Notes under the pieces: model-generated
Told to the model about the DNA's origin: nothing
Databases searched by the model: none
The model's input: the letters and a program-made list of their open reading frames with translations, nothing else
Made by a program: the position numbers and the translations under genes
From: Herbiconiux daphne
GTDB taxonomy: Bacteria; Actinomycetota; Actinomycetes; Actinomycetales; Microbacteriaceae
Assembly (NCBI RefSeq): GCF_024979295.1
Contig: NZ_JANLCJ010000005.1
Location: 415,969 to 479,968, forward strand
Length of the DNA: 64,000 nt
Direction: 5' to 3'
Shown: piece by piece, positions 7,986 through 15,901 of the stretch
Numbering within the stretch: the stretch's first letter is position 1
Layout: each line of letters opens with the position of its first letter

Positions 7986-9229
7986 TGGCTCTTGACTGCC
8001 TCTGCCAGCGCGTCCTTCGCGCTGACACCGTTCACGGTGGCGTTCTGGATGGCGGTGACGTACTGCTGCTGCAGGGTGTTCCAGTCGGTGCCGAGGGTGG
8101 CGGTGTTGACGGCGGTGGGCACGGCGTCGACGAACGGCGCGGCTCCCGGAACCTGCTCGACGAAGCCTTCCTGAGCGCTCGTCAGGGCGGGGATGTAGCC
8201 GCCCTGCACGGCCGTCTCGAGCTGGTTCTCCTCCGACGCACGGCACTCGACCAGAGCGGCCGCGGCCTTCGCCTTGTTCTCGTCGCTCTGAGCGGCGACG
8301 CCGTAGGCGTAACCGAGCAGGCCCACCTTGGGCTCCTCGCCGGCCGTCAGCGTCGGGAAGGGCGCGATGCCGTAGTCGAAGTCGGTGGGCGTGACGAGCT
8401 GCCACGGGCCGGTCACCGTGATCGCGGCCTTGCCGCCGGTGAACTGGTCGGTGGCGTCCCAGCCCCAGTTGACGAACTCCTTCGAGAGGCTCCCGTCGTC
8501 GACCAGCGTCTTGTAGAGGTCGACGGCCGCGACCGCTCCGTCGCTGGTGGGGTCGGCGGGGTCGCCGCCGGCGCTCAGCAGGAACGGCAGGAAGTAGACC
8601 GGCGCGGCGCCGTCGACGGCGTTGCCGGCGAACGAGACGCCGTAGCGGCCGTCTTGCGTGAGGGTGCGGGCGTCGGCCTCGAGCTCCTCGAAGGTCGCGG
8701 GCGGCTCGGTGATGCCGGCGGCCTCGAAGGCGGCCTTGTCGTAGAACAGCGCGTAGTCCTCCACCTGCACCGGCAGGCCGTAGAGGGTGTCCTCGTACTG
8801 CCCGAGCGCGGCGACGCTGTCTTCGAGCCCGTCGGTCGTGACGCCGAGCGGCCCCAGGTCGGACAGCACGCCCTGCGAGGCCAGCAGCGGAATCTGCACG
8901 TCCGTCGACAGCAGCGCGATGTCGGGCAGCGACTTCGAGCTCGCGGCCTGCAGCAGCTTCGAGGTGTAGTCACCCGTGATGGTCTGGTTGTCGACTTCGA
9001 TGTTCAGCTGGGTGGCGCAGTCGGCGAAGTACTTCTCCTGCAGACTCTGGTAGGGGTCGTAGTCGATGTTGTTCCAGACGGTCAGCTTCACGCCGCCGAA
9101 GTCGGTCGACGAGCCGCTGTCGGTCGATGACGCGGTGCCCGACGAGGAGCAGCCCGCGAGGGTGAGAGCGCCCGCCACGGCGACCGCGGTGAGCGTGGTC
9201 GGCAGGGCGCGCTTCGGAATCAGTGCCAT
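7982..9229 (-). CDS. ABC transporter substrate-binding lipoprotein
   Basis: 415 aa extracellular solute-binding protein (family 1). Basic residues and a hydrophobic stretch lead to the lipobox LTLAGC with lipidated C27, then a Ser/Thr-rich linker and KLTVWNNIDYDPY, typical of CUT1 binding proteins; FTGGKAAITVTGPWQL is the usual internal signature. ATG 9229 has an AAAGGACC ribosome-binding site. It delivers ligand to the permeases 7038-7985 and 6205-7041. The ligand is unknown; the deaminases and nucleoside hydrolase nearby suggest a nucleoside or other glycoside. Confidence 0.92.
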   Translation of the reverse strand: MALIPKRALPTTLTAVAVAGALTLAGCSSSGTASSTDSGSSTDFGGVKLTVWNNIDYDPYQSLQEKYFADCATQLNIEVDNQTITGDYTSKLLQAASSKSLPDIALLSTDVQIPLLASQGVLSDLGPLGVTTDGLEDSVAALGQYEDTLYGLPVQVEDYALFYDKAAFEAAGITEPPATFEELEADARTLTQDGRYGVSFAGNAVDGAAPVYFLPFLLSAGGDPADPTSDGAVAAVDLYKTLVDDGSLSKEFVNWGWDATDQFTGGKAAITVTGPWQLVTPTDFDYGIAPFPTLTAGEEPKVGLLGYAYGVAAQSDENKAKAAAALVECRASEENQLETAVQGGYIPALTSAQEGFVEQVPGAAPFVDAVPTAVNTATLGTDWNTLQQQYVTAIQNATVNGVSAKDALAEAVKSQ

Positions 9230-9359
9230 GTGATCGAGGTCCTTTGTTCGTGCTGGGACACTCAGTCTTATCAACGCTGGGCCGGGCCGCCACCGAATCG
9301 TAATGCGGGGGAAACACAGCGAAAGAAACCGTAACAAACCGGCCTCCGCACGGCGCCCG

Positions 9360-9379
9360 TGAGCCCTAGGAAGGGCTCA
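9360..9379 (-). terminator. stem-loop overlapping the stop of the 9377-10747 monooxygenase
   Basis: TGAGCCCT (9360-9367) and AGGGCTCA (9372-9379) form an 8-bp stem with a 4-nt loop. Read on the minus strand, the stop codon of the monooxygenase is the foot of the stem. There is no U-tract. It separates that gene from the binding-protein gene. Confidence 0.5.
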
Positions 9380-10747
9380 GCCGCGACGCACGGCGGCGGC
9401 GGGGTGATCGGCCGGCAGCAGGTCGGCCCGGTCGTCGCGCAACCGCGAACGCAGGGTTCCGGATGCCGGGAAGCCGCCGAACAGGCCGCGCTCGCGCAGC
9501 TCCGGCACGAGCAGTTCGGTGAACTCGTCGAGCGAGCCGGGCGAGATGAACTGGTGGATGAGGAAGCCGTCGACCCCGGACTCGTCGACGAAGCGCTCCA
9601 CGTTGTCGGCGACCTCCGTGGGCGTTCCGATGAAGCGGTCGTCGGCGAAGGCGGTCACCTTGCTGAACTGCCGCCGCACGTCGCCGGCGAGCAGCGGTGG
9701 TGTGTCGGGTTTGGTGCCCGCGATCTGCGTGGCGTTGGTCTGCTGCTTGGCGAGCGGCTCGTCGTCGCGGTAGGCCGAGAAGTCGATGCCGCTCCACCCC
9801 GCGTAGGCCGCGAGCTGCGCCTCGGAGGAGTAGTACGACTGGAAGTCGTCGATCTTCTGCTGCACCGCGATGCGGGTGGGTGCCACGATCTGGTTGAGGC
9901 CCACGACCGCGCGGATCTGCGACGGGTCGCGACCCAGTTCCTCGGCCCGGCGGCGGATGTCGGCGAGCCCCTCTCTGATCTTCACCGGATCGGATTCGCC
10001 GACGAAGATGAGCTCGGCGTGCGTGGCCGCGAACTCGCGCCCGCGCGGCGACCAGCCGGCCTGGATGAGCACCGGCGTGCGCTGCGGCGACGGCACGCTG
10101 AGGTGCGGGCCCGCGACCTGGAACAGGCTGCCGCGGTAGTCGATCTGATGCACCTTGGCGGGGTCGGCGAAGCGGCGCTCGGCCTTGCTGCCGATGAAGG
10201 CGTCCTGCTCCCAGCTGCCCTCCCAGAGCCGGTAGACCACGTCGAGGAACTCGTCGCCGCGGTCGTAGCGGGTGTCGTGCGCTATGACGTCGAGGCCGAA
10301 GTTCGCGGCCGCGCCGGGCAGGTAGGAGGTGACGATGTTCCAGGCGATGCGCCCGGCGGTGAGGTGGTCGAGCGTGCTGAACCGGCGAGCGTGGGCGAAC
10401 GGATGCTCGTAGGTGGTCGACACCGTCGCGCCGAAGGCGATGTGATCGGTGACGGCGGCGAGGGCGGGGATGTGCAGCAGCGGGTCGTGGGCCGGAAGCT
10501 CGACGCCCCACTCGAGCGCGGTGTCGGCCGAGCCCCGGTAGGTGTCGTAGAGCCCGAGCACGTCGCCGAAGAAGAACAGGTCGAGGCCGGCCTCTTCGGC
10601 CCGCCTGCCGAGATCGAGCCAGTACCGCAGGCCGAGAGCGGACAGGCGCTCGTCGGCCGGATGGGTCCAGAGGCTGACCGCGCCGGAGCCGTTGCCGATG
10701 CAGGCTTGTTCGTAGAGGCCCCAGAGCAGTGGGCTTCGGTCAGACAC
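9377..10747 (-). CDS. NtaA/SnaA/DmoA-family flavin-dependent monooxygenase
   Basis: 456 aa, a second full-length LLM monooxygenase of the NtaA/SnaA/DmoA group: LDLFFFGDVLG, TAGRIAWNIVTSYLPGA, GREFAATHAELIFVG and the C-terminal VPELRERGLFGGFP are characteristic. It should oxygenate a small organic substrate using reduced FMN made by a reductase not in this window. GTG 10747 was chosen because GAGGAGG lies 7 nt upstream. The gene overlaps the upstream amidohydrolase by 8 bp, so the two are co-translated. Confidence 0.9.
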   Translation of the reverse strand: MSDRSPLLWGLYEQACIGNGSGAVSLWTHPADERLSALGLRYWLDLGRRAEEAGLDLFFFGDVLGLYDTYRGSADTALEWGVELPAHDPLLHIPALAAVTDHIAFGATVSTTYEHPFAHARRFSTLDHLTAGRIAWNIVTSYLPGAAANFGLDVIAHDTRYDRGDEFLDVVYRLWEGSWEQDAFIGSKAERRFADPAKVHQIDYRGSLFQVAGPHLSVPSPQRTPVLIQAGWSPRGREFAATHAELIFVGESDPVKIREGLADIRRRAEELGRDPSQIRAVVGLNQIVAPTRIAVQQKIDDFQSYYSSEAQLAAYAGWSGIDFSAYRDDEPLAKQQTNATQIAGTKPDTPPLLAGDVRRQFSKVTAFADDRFIGTPTEVADNVERFVDESGVDGFLIHQFISPGSLDEFTELLVPELRERGLFGGFPASGTLRSRLRDDRADLLPADHPAAAVRRG

Positions 10748-12062
10748 GGATGCCTCCTCGTTCGTCGGCCGCCGTGGCGAGCCAGAGCGGCTCGCCACGG
10801 GTGAAGGTCGCAGTCGTCGCGGTCGTTCCCGTCTCGACGAGTTCGTGCAGGGCGTCGGACGGGTCGGCGCTCGCGGTGTCGAACACGGCGAAATCGGCCC
10901 TCGTGCCGGGGCGCAGGGCGCCCGTCGCGTCCGGCCCGTCGGCGAGTCCCAGCGCGCGGGCGCCGCCCAGGGTCGCCGCGTCGAGCAAGCGGGCGGCGAG
11001 GTCGGGGGCGCGGTAGCCCTGGGCGCGGGCGAGGGCGTGGAGGGCCGCGACATCCGCCAGCACCGAGAGCGACGGAGCCGACGAGAGCGAATCGGTGCCG
11101 ACGGCGAGGGCGTTGCCCTCGGTGAGATAGGCGGCGACGGGAGGCGGCTCGAGCCCGATCACGGCGTTCGAGCGCGGGCACAGGGCCACCGACACACCGC
11201 GCGCCCGCAGCAGCGCGCGGTCGTCGGCGTCGACGTAGATGCCGTGCGCCAGATGAGTCGTGGGCGCGAGGGCGCCGAGCGAGTCGAGGTAGGCGATGCT
11301 GCCGAGTCCCACTCCGCCGCCGGCGAGCAGCTGCAGGTCGGAATGGCCGTAGCGCCGCCACTGGTCGGCCAGGGTGCCCGTGCCGGTGCGGGTGAACTCG
11401 TCTTCGGAGGCGGCCTCGGCGGCGTGGATGTGCTGGCGCAGACCGAGCTCGGCGACCAGGGCCACGAGGTCGCGGAGCACGTGGGTGTCGAGCGAATAGA
11501 CGGCGTGGGGCGAGAGCCCGGCGGCCGGGGGAGCGGGGATGCGCGCGAGTTGTTCGAGCACCGTGCGCCGGCCCTCGTCGCGCCACCGGGCGGCCTTCCA
11601 GTTGAAGACCTCCCAGAACGCCACTCCGTGCAGCCCGGCATCGTGCAGGGCGCTCGCGGCGGCCGGGTCGGTGACGACGTCGGCCACCGCCGTCGTGCCC
11701 GACCGGATGGCCTGCTGAGCGCCGTCGGCGGCGGAGGCGGCCCAGTCGTGCGGCGCGACGTAGGCGGCCTGGAACGATCGCGACCAGTTCTCGAAGCCGC
11801 TGTAACGGCCCCGGCCGACCTCGGCCATGTCGGTGTACTGCAGGTGCGTGTGGGCGTTCACGAGGCCCGGCGTGATCGTTCCGCCCCACTCGACCCGGCG
11901 GGTTCCGTCGACGTCGCGGAAGGTCGCGCTGAGCTCGTCGTGGCCGCCGACGGCGACCACCCGTGCGCCTCGCACGGCGATCGCCCCGTCGGCGATGGGC
12001 GGCGCCCCGACGGGCAGCAGCACCGGCGAGCGGTGGAGGGTGAGAGGGGCGTTGGCGTTCAC
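10740..12062 (-). CDS. amidohydrolase-superfamily deaminase/chlorohydrolase
   Basis: 440 aa metallo-hydrolase of the TrzN/AtzB and nucleoside-deaminase branch. Motifs in order: GLVNAHTHLQY (metal His pair), SPHAVYS, HIHAAEAASEDEF, THLAHGIYVD, CPRSN and VGTDSLSS (metal Asp). The CPRSN box is typical of aminofutalosine/methylthioadenosine-type deaminases, so a nucleoside-like substrate is plausible but unproven. GTG 12062 has TATGCT 8 nt upstream on the minus strand, fitting a nearly leaderless start. It heads an operon with 9377-10747 and is divergent from the nucleoside hydrolase. Confidence 0.85.
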   Translation of the reverse strand: MNANAPLTLHRSPVLLPVGAPPIADGAIAVRGARVVAVGGHDELSATFRDVDGTRRVEWGGTITPGLVNAHTHLQYTDMAEVGRGRYSGFENWSRSFQAAYVAPHDWAASAADGAQQAIRSGTTAVADVVTDPAAASALHDAGLHGVAFWEVFNWKAARWRDEGRRTVLEQLARIPAPPAAGLSPHAVYSLDTHVLRDLVALVAELGLRQHIHAAEAASEDEFTRTGTGTLADQWRRYGHSDLQLLAGGGVGLGSIAYLDSLGALAPTTHLAHGIYVDADDRALLRARGVSVALCPRSNAVIGLEPPPVAAYLTEGNALAVGTDSLSSAPSLSVLADVAALHALARAQGYRAPDLAARLLDAATLGGARALGLADGPDATGALRPGTRADFAVFDTASADPSDALHELVETGTTATTATFTRGEPLWLATAADERGGIRV

Positions 12063-12152
12063 TTCCGCCGAGCATAGGTCGTGCGGCCGACCGGGCGCCA
12101 ACCCCGGTCGTAACAGCCCGTAGTGAACGGCTCGGGTGCGGTCGCGGCCCAT

Positions 12153-12158
12153 TAGTCT
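12153..12158 (+). promoter_or_regulatory. -10 element for leaderless nucleoside hydrolase
   Basis: TAGTCT lies 6 nt before the GTG at 12165, the spacing expected if transcription starts at the start codon. The opposite strand has TATGCT (12071-12076) for the divergent amidohydrolase, so this 102-bp gap is a bidirectional promoter. Confidence 0.55.
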
Positions 12159-12164
12159 CGACTC

Positions 12165-13163
12165 GTGCCGACCACCGACTCCGCCCCTGACACCCTGACC
12201 GACTCCGTGCGCCACGTCGTGGTCGACACCGACACCGGCATCGACGACGCGCTGGCGCTGCTCTATCTGGCCGGCCGCGACGACGTCGAGATCTCGGCCA
12301 TCACGAGCGTCTACGGCAACACGCCGGTGGAGTCATCCGTCACCAACATCGCCCGGGTGCTGAAGGTGGCCGGCCTCGACGACGTGCTCGTGGCCAAGGG
12401 CGCCGCCGGGCCGCTCTCGGGCGAGCCCCTGATCGCCGCCGCCGTGCACGGCCGGGACGGCCTCGGCGACCTGTGGTCAGACCCGATCGCGCCGAAGAAC
12501 CTCTCGCCGCTGTCGGCGGCCGAGCTGCTCGTCGAACTCGGCCGGTCGCGGCCCGGCTACTACGACCTGCTGCCGATCGGCCCGCTGACGAACCTGGGGC
12601 TGGCCCTCGAGATCGAGCCCGACCTGCTGACGCTCTACCGTTCGGTCGTGATCATGGGCGGATCGGGGCCGTTCCCGCCGCTCGGCGAGGTGCTCATGGT
12701 CGACGCCAACATCAACAACGACGCCGAGGCGGCCGCCCGGGTGTTCGCCGCGCCCCGCAACGAGCTCGTGATGGTGGGCGTGAACGTGACGGCCGGCACG
12801 ATCGTCGACGAACAGGCCATGCAGGCCCTGCACCGCGCGGGCACCGAGTGGGGCACTTTCTCGGCCCAGGTGCTCGAGGCGTACGTCGACTTCTACCAGA
12901 CCGCGTGGGGCCGCCGGGTGTCGTCGGCCCACGACGGACTCGCCGCCGCGCTGCTCGTGCAGCCCGAGTGGATCACGAAGTCGGTGCGCGGGCCGGTCAA
13001 CATCACGACCGACGGTTACGCGTCGCGCGCCCACCTGGTGCGCACGGCGGAGGGGCTGCCGGTGAGCTGGCCGACCACGCCCGCGCCCGACACGCTCGTG
13101 GTGCTCGAGGTCGACCGGCCGGCGTTCCTGGCCGACTTCATCCGGGTGCTCTCCGGGCGCTGA
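12165..13163 (+). CDS. nucleoside hydrolase
   Basis: 332 aa inosine/uridine-preferring-type nucleoside hydrolase, which splits the N-glycosidic bond to free base and ribose. The Ca-binding signature VVDTDTGIDDALAL lies at about residues 18-31. VYGNTPV, PIGPLTNLGLAL and VDANINNDAEAA, the usual second and third active-site strands, follow. The His-containing C-terminal active-site part reads SSAHDGLAAALL. It starts with a leaderless GTG and is divergent from the deaminase operon. Its presence is the main reason to suspect that this region handles nucleosides. Confidence 0.9.
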   Translation: MPTTDSAPDTLTDSVRHVVVDTDTGIDDALALLYLAGRDDVEISAITSVYGNTPVESSVTNIARVLKVAGLDDVLVAKGAAGPLSGEPLIAAAVHGRDGLGDLWSDPIAPKNLSPLSAAELLVELGRSRPGYYDLLPIGPLTNLGLALEIEPDLLTLYRSVVIMGGSGPFPPLGEVLMVDANINNDAEAAARVFAAPRNELVMVGVNVTAGTIVDEQAMQALHRAGTEWGTFSAQVLEAYVDFYQTAWGRRVSSAHDGLAAALLVQPEWITKSVRGPVNITTDGYASRAHLVRTAEGLPVSWPTTPAPDTLVVLEVDRPAFLADFIRVLSGR

Positions 13164-13171
13164 CCCCGCGC

Positions 13172-13234
13172 GCCGTCTGCCGGCGCACCCGTGCCGGTGC
13201 CCGCGTGCCGTCTGCCGGCGCACCCCGTGCCGGT
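13172..13234 (+). repeat. 27/28-bp direct repeat downstream of nucleoside hydrolase
   Basis: Copies at 13172-13198 and 13207-13234 begin GCCGTCTGCCGGCGCACCC and end GTGCCGGT. They differ by one extra C and are separated by 8 bp. The first starts 8 bp after the stop of the nucleoside hydrolase. Confidence 0.8.
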
Positions 13235-13249
13235 TCGGGCCGCGGGGCA

Positions 13250-13306
13250 TACGGTGAGGGAATGGGTTCCAGAGCAAGGCGCGGTGCACCGTGGGGGAGC
13301 GGCTGA
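13250..13306 (+). other. promoter-like block with a 14-codon ORF overlapping the hydrolase start
   Basis: TACGGT (13250-13255) lies 6 nt before an ATG at 13262. This ATG opens 14 codons (MGSRARRGAPWGSG) that end at 13306, past the GTG start (13291) of the next gene and in another frame. The block CATAnnGTGAGGGAATGGGT recurs at 20542-20561, where the equivalent ATG is the true start of the phosphatase gene. One added G in the GGGGG run at 13292-13296 would fuse the ORF to the hydrolase. Confidence 0.4.
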
Positions 13307-14109
13307 CGCGAGACGACCGCCGCATCACGACCGGCGCCGGTGTCTACCGCGTGCTGTCGTCGATCAGGGCACCGGATGCCGCGACCTCAGGCCGGCCCCG
13401 GCCCCACGCCGTGGTGCTCATCCACGGCATCGGCACGTCGCACCGCTACCTGGCGAAGCTGCACGCCGAGTTCGAGACCGCGGGTGACGTCTATTCCATC
13501 GACCTGCCGGGCTTCGCTGGGCTGCCGAAGCCGGGCACCGCACCGGGTGTGGCCGCGATGGCCGCCGGGCTCGCCCGGGTGCTCGACGAACTGGGCGTGA
13601 GCGACGCCGTGCTCGTCGGCCACTCGATGGGCGCGCAGTGGGTGGTCGAACTCGCGGTCGAGCGGCCCGATCTGGCCGCCACCGTGGTGGCCATCGGCCC
13701 CGTGGCCGACGACCGGCACCGCACGCTCCTCGCCCAGTCGGCCGCGCTCGGCCTCGACGTGCTGGGCGAGACGCCGGCCGTCAACGCCGTCGTGCTGGTC
13801 GACTACCTGCGCTGCGGGCCGGTCTGGTTCCTGCGCGAGTCGCGCCCCATGCTGACCTATCCCCTCGAAGACCGGGTCGCCCTTCTCACGATGCCGTTCC
13901 TCGTGCTGCGCGGCGGCAACGACCCGATCGCCGGAACGTCGTGGTGCCGCCGGCTGCGCGATCGCGCGCCTCATGGCCGGTTCGTGGTGGTGCCGGGGCA
14001 TCGGCACGTGGTGCAGTTCACCGCGCCGCGTGCGGTGGCGGCCGGCATCCGCTCGTTCCTCGCCGGCATCGCGGCGGGTGAGCCGCGGGCCGGCGCCTGG
14101 GTGTCATGA
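13291..14109 (+). CDS. alpha/beta-fold hydrolase
   Basis: 272 aa serine hydrolase. VVLIHGIGTSHRY gives the oxyanion HG motif, LVGHSMGAQW the nucleophile elbow (GHSMG), LRGGNDPIAG a likely catalytic Asp, and PGHRHVVQF the catalytic His near the C-terminus. The substrate is unknown. GTG 13291 is the first canonical start in frame, but a promoter-adjacent ATG at 13262 in another frame suggests the real start may be upstream or was lost by a 1-nt change. Its stop overlaps the next ATG (TCATGA), pairing it with a second hydrolase. Confidence 0.8.
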   Translation: MGERLTRDDRRITTGAGVYRVLSSIRAPDAATSGRPRPHAVVLIHGIGTSHRYLAKLHAEFETAGDVYSIDLPGFAGLPKPGTAPGVAAMAAGLARVLDELGVSDAVLVGHSMGAQWVVELAVERPDLAATVVAIGPVADDRHRTLLAQSAALGLDVLGETPAVNAVVLVDYLRCGPVWFLRESRPMLTYPLEDRVALLTMPFLVLRGGNDPIAGTSWCRRLRDRAPHGRFVVVPGHRHVVQFTAPRAVAAGIRSFLAGIAAGEPRAGAWVS

Positions 14110-14777
14110 CGACGTCGTGGCCGCGAGCGCTCGACTGGTGGGTGCGCGATTACGCCTACGCGCTCTACTGGCAGGCGCGCGCCCTCGTCGACCGCACCGA
14201 CCCGGCGTCGTTCCGCGGCGGGTCGCGCGTGCCGATCGTCGTCATCCCGGGGGTCTACGAGACCTGGCGGTTTCTGGAACCGCTCATCCGGGCGCTGCAC
14301 GAGCGCGGGCATCCGGTGCACGTCATCGACGCGTTGCGCTGGAACCGGCGGCCCGTCGCGGAGGCGGCCGGCGAGGTGACGGCCTACCTCACCGAGCACG
14401 ACCTGCACGGTGTGGTGATCGCCGCCCACAGCAAGGGCGGGCTCGTGGGCAAGCACGTCATGTCGCTCGGCGCGGGGGCCGCACGCGTGGAGTCGATGCT
14501 CGCCGTGGCGGCACCGTTCGGCGGCTCGCGCTACGCCCGCTACCTGTTCGCGCCGAGCCTGCGCATCTTCCGGCCCGACGACGAGACCATCGTGGCGCTG
14601 TCGCACCAGGCCGCCGTGAACTCCCGCATCGTGTCGGTCTACGGGCAGTTCGACCCGCACATCCCGGGCGGCAGCGAACTGCCCGGCGCCACCAACGTCG
14701 AGCTCGACACCGGCGGGCACTTCCGCATCCTCGCCAACCCACGCGTGCTCGGCGAACTGGCGGTGTTGGCGGAGTGA
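14106..14777 (+). CDS. lipase/esterase-like alpha/beta hydrolase
   Basis: 223 aa. VVIPGVYETWRFL is the oxyanion loop strand, VVIAAHSKGGLVGK holds the nucleophile Ser in AHSKGG, YGQFDPHIPGG may supply the acid and DTGGHFRIL the catalytic His, which resembles small triacylglycerol lipases. There is no signal peptide, so it is probably cytoplasmic. ATG 14106 overlaps the upstream stop (ATGA), so it is coupled to the 13291 hydrolase. Confidence 0.8.
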   Translation: MTTSWPRALDWWVRDYAYALYWQARALVDRTDPASFRGGSRVPIVVIPGVYETWRFLEPLIRALHERGHPVHVIDALRWNRRPVAEAAGEVTAYLTEHDLHGVVIAAHSKGGLVGKHVMSLGAGAARVESMLAVAAPFGGSRYARYLFAPSLRIFRPDDETIVALSHQAAVNSRIVSVYGQFDPHIPGGSELPGATNVELDTGGHFRILANPRVLGELAVLAE

Positions 14778-14851
14778 CGGTTCATCGCATTTTCACAGTC
14801 GCGCACCCGTTGCGGTGAGGCCGAACTCCGGCCAGGGTCAGGAGTCACCCG

Positions 14852-14900
14852 ACCGAAAAGGACGACAGCCATGAGTTCCACCGAAAAGGCATCATCATGA
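14852..14900 (+). promoter_or_regulatory. duplicated ribosome-binding/start region with 9-codon leader ORF
   Basis: ACCGAAAAGG occurs at 14852-14861 and 14880-14889, each followed by ATGAG (ATG at 14871 and 14897). The first ATG has the better-spaced AAAGGA site but opens only nine codons (MSSTEKASS) ending TGA at 14898-14900, which overlaps the SDR's ATG at 14897. The arrangement looks like a duplication of the translation start that now couples a leader peptide to the SDR gene. Confidence 0.5.
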
Positions 14901-15898
14901 GCCGGGGCGTGGCCGTCGTCACCGGGGGCACCGCCGGCCTCGGGCGCGCGATCGTGCGCTCTCTCGCCGGACGGGGCTGGGATGTCGCGGTGCTCGCTCG
15001 TGGCGAAGACGGGCTCGACGCCGTGGTCGACGAGATCACGGCCTACCACCGCAAGGGTCTCGGCATCTCGACCGACGTCTCCGACCGCGAGGCCGTGGAG
15101 GAGGCCGCCACCCGGGTCGAGCGCGAACTCGGGCCGATCAGCCTCTGGGTGAACGACGCCATGGTCGGCGCCTTCGCCGAGTTCCTCGACACCGAGCCCG
15201 CCGACTTCGAGCGTGCCACCGCGGTCAACTACTTCGGCTTCGTGAACGGCACCCGCGCCGCCCTCTCGCGCATGGTTCCGCGTGGCCACGGTCACGTCAT
15301 CCAGATCGGCTCGGCGCTCGCGCACCGCGGCATCCCGCTGCAGGCGGCCTACTGCGGGGCGAAGCACGCGGTGCAGGGCTTCACCGAGTCGGTCACCACC
15401 GAGCTCATCCACCGCAAGAGCCCGGTGCGCATCTCGACCATCGACATGCCGGCCATGAACACCGTGCAGTTCAACTGGGTGAAATCGGCCCTGCCCGACC
15501 ACCCGCGGCCGATGGACGTCATCTTCGAGCCCGAGGTGGCCGCCCGCGTGGTGGCCTACGTGGCCGAGCATCCGCGCCGCCGCACCTGGGTGGGCCTGCC
15601 GACCGCCAAGACCGTGATCGGCAACCGGTTCGTGGCCGGGTTCCTTGATTGGTACCTGGCGCGCACCGGCTACGACGGCCAGCAGGCGCCCGACAAGAGC
15701 GAGCCGATGCTGCCCGACAACCTCTACGAGCCCGTGCCCGGTGACCAGGGAGCGCGGGGCATCTTCAGCGACAGCGCGAAGTCGCACTCGCTGCAGACCT
15801 GGTTCCTGCGGCATCGGCGGCCCGTCGTCGCCGTCGCGAGCGGTGGCGCCGCGGTCGGGGCCGCCGGTCTGCTCGCCTTGGTGCGGAAGAAGGCCTGA
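14897..15898 (+). CDS. SDR family oxidoreductase with C-terminal membrane segment
   Basis: 333 aa. The N-terminal Rossmann loop VVTGGTAGLGRAI binds NAD(P), and YCGAKHA is the YxxxK active site (about residues 152-156). The usual NNAG is replaced by VNDAMVGAF. Beyond the core a ~90-residue extension ends in a Gly/Ala-rich hydrophobic stretch (VVAVASGGAAVGAAGLLALV) capped by RKKA, a likely C-terminal membrane anchor. It lies 3 bp before the phytoene-desaturase-like gene, so the two probably act on the same, perhaps membrane-bound, compound. Confidence 0.85.
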   Translation: MSRGVAVVTGGTAGLGRAIVRSLAGRGWDVAVLARGEDGLDAVVDEITAYHRKGLGISTDVSDREAVEEAATRVERELGPISLWVNDAMVGAFAEFLDTEPADFERATAVNYFGFVNGTRAALSRMVPRGHGHVIQIGSALAHRGIPLQAAYCGAKHAVQGFTESVTTELIHRKSPVRISTIDMPAMNTVQFNWVKSALPDHPRPMDVIFEPEVAARVVAYVAEHPRRRTWVGLPTAKTVIGNRFVAGFLDWYLARTGYDGQQAPDKSEPMLPDNLYEPVPGDQGARGIFSDSAKSHSLQTWFLRHRRPVVAVASGGAAVGAAGLLALVRKKA

Positions 15899-15901
15899 CC
15901 C

